From: Lagopus muta
Lineage: Eukaryota; Chordata; Aves; Galliformes; Phasianidae
DNA length: 64,000 nucleotides
Direction of reading: 5' to 3'
NCBI RefSeq assembly: GCF_023343835.1
Contig: NC_064434.1
Location: 5,747,505 to 5,811,504 of the forward strand
How positions within the stretch are numbered: position 1 is the first letter of the stretch; the number at the start of each line of letters is the position of its first letter. The notes under the pieces are model-generated. The model saw only the letters and a program-made list of their open reading frames with translations. It searched no databases and was not told where the DNA came from. This document shows positions 14,201-26,200 of the stretch, in pieces. Made by a program: the position numbers and the translations under genes.

Positions 14201-17200
14201 AGCAGCTCCATACTAGCCTCCTTGGATGCATCCTTCCCCTGCCAGTGCTGTTAGTGCTCCCTGTGCATGTAGAAGCCCAGGTTGGATGTGGCTCTGGGCA
14301 GCCTGGTCTGCTGGTTGGCGACCCTGCACACAGCAGGGGGTTGAAACTGGATGAGCATTGTGGTCCTTTTCAACCCAGGCCATTCTATGATTCTGTGATT
14401 CAATGACAAGGTTTGGTTCAATAGGGCTCTGCTGATGCCAGCTTCCCACCTCCAGTTGCTGCTGGGATCTTACCATGTGTGCGACAGCTCCAGCACCCAC
14501 CATGACAAGTTTCGCAGGCTTTTCATTTCTTAATCAAAATACTGTGTTGCCACCACATCAAACACTGTGCAGAAGCCTGAGTGCATCCACGTTACCACTG
14601 TCACTTTTAGCAACCAGGTCTGTAACCTCATCCCAAATTAGTTCCTGACAGGGTGCGTTTCAAAAAGACAGGGCTGACTGGCACTCGTTATGCTATTCCA
14701 CCTGTCTGCCAAAGTGAATAAAAAATCCACTGGTATTTAATGAGAATTTTTGGCAGCAGTTTGCTTGGGAAAAAAAAAAAGAATTAATTCACTGAAGTAT
14801 CTTTAATACCTGGAGGCTGCTGAGATGGAACAGCTGGGTTGTCCTAGATTTCACCAAGTTATCCAGACATTGCAAAAATAATAACAGTTGTGTACACTCA
14901 CCACTGTCAGCTCTGACTTGCCAGCCACAAAGGCTGGGTGGGAAAGGGATGGTAATGAGCCGAGTGACTTGGGAAGCTTTGGCTGAAGAGCTGGGTGATT
15001 ACTGATGAAGCTGCAGTTGGCTGTACAGTGAAAAAGGCTCTTTGGGCTGGTTCAAGATTCATATTAGCCAGAAGAGTGACAGGTTTGCCTCTATCAGCAT
15101 TATGGTCATTCAGGTAGGAAAAGAACTCCAAGATTACCAAGCCCAACCTCTGTCCCATTCCACCATGCCCACTGACCCTCAGTACCACATCCCCACAGCT
15201 CTGGAACAACTCCAGTGGCAGTGACCCCATCAACTCCCTCAGCTCTGGCCTTTTTGGGGTTGGTCAGAAGCTCACCTGGGCTCTATTTGCTTTGGAAACT
15301 AAAATGTGAGGCTGAGGAATCTTCAAGGAGCCCCTTTCTTCAAACCTGACGTTACTCAATGAACAAAAATGTGTTGAGCAATTGAAAAACACAAACAAAA
15401 TCCCAGATGCAGCTCAAAACCTCTGCTGGGAAGGGTCCATCCCACCTACTTGGATCTGCCCTGCAGTTTGCTGTTAGCTCCTGAACTCAAATGGAGATGG
15501 TCCCAGCATGAGGGAAATCTGTCCCAGCTGCCTTAGATGTGTCTGTGCTGGGAAGAAAACATCTGTGGGAGGTTCTGGTCTTCTTTTAAAATTGACTTCT
15601 GAACTTAAGGAAGATCTCCTCTTGAAAGCACCCAAACACAAACCTCTCCAGGCCTTCATTCAGAGCAACCTGAACTTCTGGCATTACAAAATGCAAAGTG
15701 TTCGAAAGCCTGCAAAGCATCAATTTATATGGGAGCCAAACATCAATCCTGCTCCTTTTCCCGTGCCAGTCTTGCCTTGCAAAAATGGGCAAATTATATC
15801 ACTTGGTATTGCTGGTGGGGAGGCTGAGCCCACACCTCCACAGCATCTCAGCTGATCAGCTTGCATCTCTGGCACAGTATGGAAACTTCTGTCCTTCCAG
15901 GTTCCTGCCCCTGGTGACACCAGTCCAAGAGGTCTGTGAAAGCCTTCTTCAGAAGTCAATAATCCTTCAGTCCACGAAGGGTGATGGAAGATGGGAAGGA
16001 TAAAAAATGTCGATTTAATACCAAAGGAAAAAGTGTGAAAAGAAGGAGTGCAGCTTGTGGGTCAGGATGGATGGGGAGCCAGAGCTCTCAGGAGGAATGG
16101 CCTTTTTGTAATGATAACTCAGACACGTCAGGAAGGACCTCGGTTCATCAGACCCACTCTTCCAGAGCACAGATCTTCTGGCTTATGTCAGATGTCCACC
16201 TTAAGGCACAGCTCACAGGTACGCGGGTGTTCAAGAAACTCAGGTAGATTTTTCAACCATGAAAATCTCAAATTCAGTATCAGACCTGTAAACTTTTAGT
16301 ATCCACAAGATCTTGAGGGATCATCCACAGTCCACCATGTCTGAACAACCACTTTGTTGTGCCTTTTGAATCATAGAATCCTTAGAGTTGGAAGGGACTT
16401 TTGAAGTCCAACTCCCCTGCAGTGAGCAGGGACATGCACAGCTTGATCTTACAACACAGTTAATAGCACAGGACCAGAGGGCTCCTACAACCAATGGCTT
16501 GATGCAGGATCAGCCTATAACTGCACTGGAAAGCGGCCTTCAGAGATTGAAATAGGAAAATGTCTTAACAGCTGGAACAGTCGAGGTTACTGGGTTGTTC
16601 TCAGTTACTAAGCCTGGCATAAGATTCCCTCCAAGAAACTCCCCTGTCTGGACATCAAGTAACAAAGTCTGGAGACCTTGATTATGTATGAAAATTTGAA
16701 GGGAGCTCAAAGAAGCCATTGTGAACTGGGGTAAAATCAAACTAAGCAAGGGGCAAATGTGCTGTGACATTATGCAAACCTTCTGTCTGGGTTAAAAGCA
16801 TACTCAGTTCCACCTGAGGAGGGGTAGTTTGCTCCCTTTTTGCAATTCTCTGCACCATAATAACATCTTGATGCAGAGGCACTGCTCACCCAGGGCATCC
16901 CACACTGAGAGGGAAAAGACTTGGGGGCACTGAACCCCCTGCCCCACTGACGATGCTCCAAGCTCTACCTCTGCTATATTTGGCAGCAGGAAGGTGCCAA
17001 CAGAGCAAATGTGACCCCTGTTGCTTTACAAACCCAGTTCCAGCCATGCCCACCTTCCCAGCCCCTGCCCTCCAAGCGCTGCCCTGACAGTGAACTCTGC
17101 AGGTATCTGTATTACCGGAGAAGCTGGAGCACAAAAGGAAAAAACAAAGCTCTATTTTTGAGCTGCTGAGCTCGATGCTTTACTGAAAGCCCTTGCTATT

Positions 17201-20200
17201 AGCCTCTTTGTCTCCCCATCAGGTAAGGGGAGCCAGCTCCTGACTGCTCTCTGCAGATCGGTTTTCTCTCAGGGATGTTATCTGTGCACCCACCCCGGCA
17301 TTGCCCAACAGGCAGCAGGCAGCTCTGTAAGGTGGCCGCCCGCCCTTGGCCAGATCCAGTTACTGCTTCTCACCCTGGAGAGGAAAATGGTGACATATGC
17401 CCAGCAGGGAGAAAAACGAACCTCCTCAGAGCAAAAGATATTTGGTGCTGTGCATCCTTCTTCATCCTTAAGGGACACGTCCTCGTTCTAGGGATGGGGA
17501 GAATGTGTGGCCCCATCTTACACACTCTTCTCCTGTACATCCATCTCCTAGGGCCCTTCACTGTAGGACCACATGCTGTGAACTGTCACACCCATCTCAG
17601 AGGTATTTTTTTCAGTTCTCCCCAGGGGACCAGAAGGGAGAAGGCAGAGATAAACAGGCCCCTGTATGAACTCACTATTTCTAATCAGGTCATCAAGTTT
17701 TTGGCTTTATCACCTGTTTTCCAGAATGGGATATGTGGCATCAGATGAAGCATCTCAGGTAAAACTCATCATTGCTCCTTCCCTTTTGTGCAGCATTTCG
17801 GGTTGCCAAAAAGCACTAGTAATTTAACCTCCATCAGAATCATAGAATCATAGAATCACCAAGGTTGGAAAAGACCTCAAAGCTCATCCAGTCCAACCGT
17901 TCACCTATTCCCAATAGCTCCCACTAAACCATGTCCCTCAACACAACATCCAGTCTTTCCTTGAACACCCCCAGGCTCGGTGACTCCACCACCTCCCTGG
18001 GCATCCATTCCAGTGCCTGACCACCCTTTCTGAAAAGTAATACTTCCTCATGTCCAGCCTGAATCTCCCAAATCATCATCAGGATGTGGCATTGCCTGTT
18101 ATCCACCTGCACCAGGGCAGGGCATCCCCAAAGCACTTTGGTTGGTCTTGGCTGGGGGAGTTTCCCATCCTGGCCATGATCTTGAGGCAGAAACTGGAAA
18201 TTTGTAGGTCTGTAATTAACTGCTCCATCCACTGTGGTGGCTGTAGAGGTGCACTGACCCAACTTGCATGGCAAAGCTTGACGTGGAGCACCTTGCTTCT
18301 GCTCAGCCTATTTGGCCCCTGAGAAGATGGCTTCCATTGAGTGTTGGGTAGTGCTGGCTGAAGACGAGAAGGGGACAGCTTAGAGACAGAGAAGAAGCAC
18401 CCAAGGGAAATGTCCTTGGGGCACCACAGAAATCAGTAGGTTCTTTACATAGTTTTCCTGAAGAAATTGCTGCCAGCCATGGCTGGAGATACGTTTCTGT
18501 GCTGGAGTGATGGGTAGCATGCCTTGTTTAAGGTGCCCTTATGAGCTATCTCCCCACCTCCATGCTTTGCTCCATCCTTTGGGCACTCAGACATGCACTG
18601 CCCTGGGGAACAGTCACTGTCCCAGCCCACATCTCCTCCATGGGCACCAGGGCCAGAAGAGGATTTTCTTACCATCTAATTAGCTTCATGGTGATGGCCA
18701 CTGAAGCAGCAGACAAAAGCAAGGCAATGAGCCACACAGCCACGACTCAGCACAAGATCCCCTCCATTATTCACAGTGGATCTGCATCAGGTGTCATGCC
18801 TTTATCTGGGACTTTGATAAATAGTGCTAATCAGCTGCATGTTAATTATTCACCGTGGCTCACCTTTCCAAACCCTCAAGTCAGGGCACCGCTTCTCCCC
18901 ATTCCTCTCCCTTTTCTCCAAGAGTTTTGTGTGTCTCTCTTCCTCCAACTCATTTCTATGAAATGCTCTGCTGCAGTTATGGCACTGCCTCGTAAACTGA
19001 AGGCTTAATTATTTTTGTAATGTGCATTGCCAGCTTTTCCTTGAGGGAGGAGCCCAGCATCATATTCCAGGGCTTGAACAGTGTTGGGTGCTTTGGCTGG
19101 GTATTGCAGTAGTACCCATGGCTGTGTCTTGACAATGATGTGCTGGTGTTTCCATCTCTCAGCCAGGAGGAGAAATGCTATGAGTATGATCATAATCTCT
19201 GGCTAATCTCTTTGTATTTCTGACTTGGAGAGGTCTTTTGCAAACTGATTCCAGACACTGGTGCTCATATCCAAACCAAACTCCATCATTAGGCAGCCTG
19301 TAGTGTTGGACTAGGGCTCTATTACCATCATCTCCTGTGGGCTCCTGGTTGTCTTCTGCCTCAAGGAGTTTCAGCCATCCCAGGCCATCCTTCAGCCAAT
19401 TCTCCATTTCCTGAGCCCAAAGAATGTGGCCGTGGGGCAAGGTTTGTTGGAGCTTCCACTCCATTACCTACTTGTGATGCCATGTGGCTGTCCATGGGTG
19501 CCTGAGACAAGTGCAGGCTGGAAGCTACAACCTTGGATCTACAGGAGACATGTGTCCTTCCTGAGACTGGATACCCAAAGGGCACTGGACACATGCATGG
19601 GCTCTGAGCTGAGCCCTCCTTCCCATAGCTACTGTACTGCAAAGAGAAGATGAAGCTCCTTTTGGGATTTGGCTTACCACTGTTTTCAAGGGAAAATAAA
19701 CTTGGGCTGTTATTCCCATTTAGAATCATTTGAGTTGGAAGGGACCCTGAAAGGTCACGTGCATGAGCCCATGACACAGTATTTCATCACCATCATTAGT
19801 TGATGGCTGAGGATACACACTGGTTTGATAGCGTTCTGAAGAACAAATTCACCCTCATAATTACCCGTAATAATGGGTTATTTGGCCAATGGTGAGCCAT
19901 TTTTTGAGTCCTCATTTTAAATTTACGATGTCTTAGTGGAAGCCTAGAGCACTGCCAGGGATGAGGCACCCACAGCTCTTGAGCAACCTATGCCAGAGCC
20001 TCACCACCCTCATACTGAAGAATTCCTTGTCTATCACTGATAAAGAATTCTTCCCACCCTTCCTGCAGCCCCTTTAGGTCCTGGAAGGCTGCAGTAAGGA
20101 CTCTCCAAAGCCTTCTTTTCTCAAGGTTGAAGGCCCCTATTTCTCAGCCTGTCCCCATAGAAGAGGTGCCCCAGCCCTCTGAGCATCCTCGTGGCCTCCT

Positions 20201-23200
20201 GCAGACCCTCTGGAACAGCTCCATATCTTTCTTATGGAAAAATAATAATGATAATAATAAAGCATTCATTATTCAGCATGCTGAAGTAATAATTGAAAAC
20301 AGCTACAAAAAATCCCTGTGACGAGTGTCCCTTTCCACCTGGGCTGCCAGCATGGCGCTCCTCTCCTGGACTGGGCTGCAGGGACTAATTGCTCCTCATA
20401 CACCTTGTTGCTACAGGGATGTTTCTAGGATCATCTTACCTCTGTCTGTAAATGCCAGCACAAGGAAACTGTTTCTAACCTGAGGTGCTGTTTAGTTTAG
20501 CGGAGAGAGATGGAGCAGGTAATTAAAAAGCTCTGGAAAGCTTCAGCGGGGATTTGGGGATGACCTACATCTCTCTGACATCAGCCCTGTGCCTTTATGG
20601 CTGATGGCAGAACGCTCCCAGTGTCCTGCCCTGAGTCATCAACACGGCAAGAGCATCCTCCAGCCTGTGCCTGGCCCCAGAGCTGCTGGAGAGGAGGAAC
20701 TCTGCTTCTGAAGGCAAATGCACTCCAGAAACAGGAGCAGCAGTTCCAGCCTGTAACAACGAAAAGCAGGAAAACACACTGGATAAATATTTCTATGTGT
20801 TGTTCCAAGCCAGGGGGAGTTTGTGGGTAATCATCACCACCCAACTGGCAGCCTCTGATTCACTGGTAGCATTTTTTTAATGAAGTTGGAATAATAGAGA
20901 AATCCCAGCACAGCACAGTGTTCATACAGGGTGAATGAAGAGAGCTGGGCTAAGCTGGCAGCAGTCCTAGGAAAATCATAGCAATGATCATGGAGCATTC
21001 AATGAAAAGCAGTTGAACACCAGAGCACAATCAATGGCATTCCAGGTAGGTTCATGAGGAGATAGAGCCTTCAGAACAGGCTTGGTTTGCTTCTTTTGAG
21101 CCCACTTGTTGGGTAGCTGTGTGCAAGGAATAGGTTCTTATAGCATTCTTGGTTTAACCATGCATATATCAGTGCTGCACACTAACAAGGGAAGATTAAT
21201 GGGGAAATTCTACAATAGGGCATCTGTTGAAAGTCACCATTGAATGACAGAGCCATGGTACAGTTTTGCTGTTCAAGATATGTCTACTACATCATTGACT
21301 GCAGTGTAAAAACAGCTTGCAATAGGGTTTTGAAGGGATGTGAAGACTAAGAGCAGTCAATCACCAGGGAGCAGAAGAGGCACAAGAGCTGTGAGGACCT
21401 TGGGATGTGCCTTAGTCGAACCAAAGGGCCAAAAACAACCAACACAACCTGCAACACTCCAACACAGCCTGCAGCCCAGGAGCAGGGAACAGAGACTCAC
21501 CCGTGGGTGTTTATAACAGAAGTAGGGATGCTTGTTTGTTTCAGTTTCTCCCCAGAATTTGGACTAAGAACAATCACGGAAACGTAGAACTATTCAGGTT
21601 GGAAAAGACCTCTCAGATAACCAGGTCCAACCCCAGCCACCCCATGTCCACTGCCCACGTCCCTCAGTGCCACATCCCCATGGTTCTGGAACACCTCCAG
21701 GTTTGATGACCCCACCACCTCCCTGGGCAGCTGTGCCACTGCACCACTGCTCTTTCAGAGAAGAAATGTTTCCTAGTATTTAGAATCATAGAATTGTAGA
21801 GCCATCTAGGTTGGATGAGGTCTCAGTGGAAGATAAAGACATGCAGAATTCATCCTGGGCATTTCAAGCCCATCCAGCACCCCAGGACACGGCCACAGCC
21901 TGTACCACCAATTGCTACAGAAAGTAGGGTTGATCAGATGTCGTGCAGCCCAGGCCCAAATGAGTCAAAATAAAACTGAGGAACATAACCAAAGAGATGA
22001 GAATGATACAATAGAAGGTCATCCTAGGAGTGAAAGTGGCTCTTGGCAGGCTGATGTAGCCAACCTGCTTGTGTATACAGCTCAGCAAAGCAAAAAAAGT
22101 CACTTGGTTTCACTTACAAGATATTTGTGTTGGGTGGCTGGAGATTGTTAAGAGGATTTTGCAACCTTGGAGGTAGAAGGAATTACCCAAGTGGTTGCTT
22201 GCTCAGCCTCCAACCATATCCTGTATATTCCTGCATACCCTGGCTATTCCAGTTCCCTTGGAGGAATAGAGGCAGTTCTTTTTTTGCAGACACAGGTACT
22301 CCACTTTCAACCTTTTAGTGCATCTTTCAAGTGGATATTTTTCTTTCAGGTTTTGAGAGAGAGAAAGAAGACTGTTCCTTTGTGTGCACAGCATGCAGAA
22401 ATGTTGTCTAGGACGTAAATGAGGTATGCCCTGAAGTGCAGTTTGCTAAGGCAAAGCCATCTGATTCTGTTGGCAAATCTTCATTCAATTCTGCTGAGTG
22501 ATGAAGGCATGAAGCCTCAGGCTGCTGTGGATGGATGGAGGGTGCGTCCCTGCGTGCCATCTGTCTCTAGGCTGGAGTAAATGTTTTGCACTGTGTTGCA
22601 ATGGCATTAACCAGGGAAAGATGCCTGCTTGGTCACAGCTGGGGGGGCAGAACATTGAGGAAAGCATCAAAGGAGTGTCTGCCCAAAGAGAAACCACTAC
22701 TGCATGGATGGAGCATGAAAAGTGAAGCAGAGCTGGAATCTGCCCCCCAGGCCTCAGGCTTCCACGTATGGCTTTACTCCACGCAAGCCATCTCCTTGCC
22801 TTCCTCCTCCAAGTCAGTGGAACACTGACAATGGAGTTTCTGCAGCTCTCCCCCTGCTACTCAAGCTCCTGTTTAAATCAAGACAAAGGTAGGTAGCTTT
22901 TTTTTCTCTCTGTTTGTTGGTTTTGTTTCTTCATTTGGTTTTTACTTTTGTGTATTTAGCATGCTTGCCCTACACACCACCTGCCCAACCCAGGAGACAC
23001 CGCCAGCATCTTCCTCCCACTCTGGTCCCCAAACTGAACAGAGACGTGGATCCAGCTCAACCAAGAGCAAGCCCAGGGATGGTGGGAGGAAAGGGCAGAG
23101 CTGTTCTCACCTATTGGTGAAGACTTTGCTGTAGTTGAAGACCTGGATCTCCAAGATCTCATTCCCGTCGATGTTGCTTGCAACTGGCCAGCGGAAGGTC

Positions 23201-26200
23201 TGTGGAGAAAGGACAGGAAGGAGATGTCAGGGTGGTTTTGAGGAGCTGCTCTGGAGGCAGTGAGCATGGAGCTGAGGGGACCGTGGCAAGATCTTAACCA
23301 ACCCTTCTTCTTATCAGAAGACAGATAGGACTGTCTTAGAGGGATCTTGCTAAACATGTGTCCTGGTGTCAAATGTATGTATATTTGGGATTCTTTTTGT
23401 GTGTGTGTGTGTTTAGATTCAATTTTTTTTTTTTTTAATTTTAATTTTGTGTGTGTGTGTCTTTTTTTTTCCCTTCCCAAGCCAAGAAATCACTCTGCCA
23501 GGCCAAACCACCTGAGCTTCCTTTGCTTCCCCAAGTCCCAGATCCCTTGCAGCATCCCATAGGCAAGCAAACCTCTGAGCAAGCTGCTTGGTGCCATGAT
23601 GGATGGATATGTAGTTGCATAGGGACATGGTGTCCTGGGTGCTGAGGCAGTGGGACCTGCATTGTCTGCATTCAGAGCCTTAAAAGGAAAATGCTTGTCA
23701 AGCAACTTCACAGGAAGACATTTGTGACTCTTCAGAAATATGCTGACTATCATTTTTGAAGCTAATTTTTCCCTTTTATGTTTTCTGCAGTGAGTCAAGG
23801 AAGCAAATGGGAAAGAAATTATCCAGAAATAGAAAACTAGAAATGGCCTTGCACTTGACTTTGTACCCAGTCACACTTTGGGAATTGCAGCGCAGACACG
23901 CTCTGCTGGAAAAATAAACCCTGGTCCACACACAGGCTCTTTACCACTCAGCAGAAGGGCATTAAGGAAGTTTTATTGGAAAAAAATTCATCTCAGAAAA
24001 AGCATTGGCACAGACTGCTCAGGAGGTTGTTGGGTCCCCATCCCTGGAAGTAAGGAAGGTGGAGATGTGTCTCTGAGGGACATGGCCAGTGGGCAAGGTG
24101 GAATGGGCAGGGGGTGGGCTTGGCGATCTACGTGGTGTCTTCCAACCTTAAGGGTTCTATGGTTCTGTTTAGGGACACGGTCAGTGGTCAGGGTGGGGAT
24201 GGGCTGGGGTTGGACTTTGTGGTCTTAGTGGTCTTCTCCAACCTCAATGATTCTGATTCTGTGATTGTCCTCAGAGCGTATTTTGGGGAGGAATTGGAAC
24301 AAACAAGCATCCCTGCTTCAGTTATGGATGCCTGTGGGTGAGTCCCTGCTTCCTGCTACTGCGCTGCAGCTGGGATAAGGCTGCCCCTTGCCCTCTGGGT
24401 TTTATAGCCAAGTTAAATTCTGTGACCAGTGAACAGATCCCACAGCTCAGGTAGGGCTGCCGAGACAAGGCAAAGAAATAAGAAATCATCAACTTCCCCC
24501 TTGGTTTTAGAGGTTTGTCAGGCAGCAGAACAACAAATAAAGTCACTTGGAAAGCGCAGTGACCTAGAAAGGCTCCCAGCATCCCCACTGAGCTTTGCTG
24601 AGAGCCTTCCACACCACGAAGCTCATTTGGTTATGATCACACTGCGAGCAAATGCCAAAGCCCCACAATGGGGAGAACAGCAAACCTCAGGGATGAGCTA
24701 CAATCTGCCACGTTCCTTCTTTCTGGCATTATTTGTGGCCTGATGCACACCGTGCTCTGTGTGCTAGAAGAGGTCTGCAGCCTCGGGAGGAGACACAGTG
24801 CAGGGAGGGACACCTATCTGCAGACACTCATGCAATCTGCAGAGTTTTGCCTGCAATCCTGGGGAAAGAAACACGCTGACATTTCCCCTTCAGGGGGTCA
24901 CAGCTTTCCTATGGTTTCTGGACACCAATTCAGACAATTACACTGGTTAAAAGAGAGCACTCTTCTCTGAAATTTGTCCAGAATTCCCCCCAAGTCCACC
25001 ATCAAGATTATGAACGTCACTCATATCCCCAGGCTGAGAACTGGTCTCCAACTCCTCCAGTGCATGGAAAACCATTCCCAGTGGGTTGGGGGTGTCAGTC
25101 CTGCTCCCCCTCCATCTTATGGACATCCCAGCAAACCTTGTCCATTGATCCCCTGAGGATGCTGTGTTCTAAGTCTAACGTAGACTTCAGCTGGATGTAA
25201 GGCTGAAGGGAGCCAGAGAAAATGGAGAACAAGATCTCGAGCCACCAGACACTGCCATGCTGAATGTGGATGTGGATTGCAGTAGGCTGCCAGGACAAGC
25301 TGCCATCACCCCTTCCCCATCTGCTTCACCCCCATGTGGGTGTCCACACAGGTGTCACATCCCCGGAGCGGGGCTGGGAGCTACAGCAATCCACAAGCAC
25401 TGTCACCCATCTGGGAGAGAAGGAGCTGGAGGTGCCAATGCACACCAAGTGGGACACGAGCCAGTGATGTGCCACTGATGCCAAGGAGGTTAATGATGTC
25501 CTGTGCTGCGTTAGGTGATGAGGGCAGCTCCTGTCCAAAGCACTGGGCTGCTCTGGGTGATCCTGTAGGGCAAGGGAGTGACCAGAGGGATCCAGGGGTG
25601 CCTGCAACCCCAAGCATCCCAGGATTCATGCATTCTGTGAGTCAATGATGTCCCTTTAAGATGCTACCTGGCTGGCTGTTAATTCTCCTTGCTGGTTTTA
25701 TTATTAAGAGTCTTATTAAAAGCCCTTTGCAAAGCTGAGCAAGTGGTGTTTACTAGGTCAGCTTTATCTGTTTTATTAACGAAGGGGAAAAAGAAGAAAA
25801 AAAAGACAGAGGCAGAGAAATGCCTTGCAGAATGCAGAAGCCAGATGCTTCCAGCGAGTCTGCTTCAAAAGAGCTGGGAAAGGGCATCTCTGCAAAGCAG
25901 GTCTTCCTTTCCTGCAGCCCCGGGAGCTTTGGCTGCATGCTCGCCCTGCCTGCTGCCTCCCACACTGGTTACTCAGGGACATTTCCAGAAGTTCAGGTCA
26001 AGACTGCAGCAATGGGTCTCAGCTTTCTTGATCATGGCAGTGAGCCTGACCTAGTTCCTTTAGGAGAAACTGAATTTAGGCAAGAAAGAGCACACGGAAG
26101 CCAGTCATAGATTTCTATGCTCTGCACCATCACCAGAGGTCTCTTCCCTTGGAGCAGAAACAAGTCAGGGTGCACACAGGATATGATACAACTGTTCCTG

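Larger units (their letters stand above)
8710..23110 (-). other. OTOF intron 3
   Basis: 14.4 kb, the largest intron in view. It holds about ten CR1 fragments listed separately, a T-rich low-complexity patch (13978-14018), an (AAT)n patch (20236-20262) and a motif cluster at 18832-18853 that may be regulatory. The remaining unique sequence shows no gene. Confidence 0.85.
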
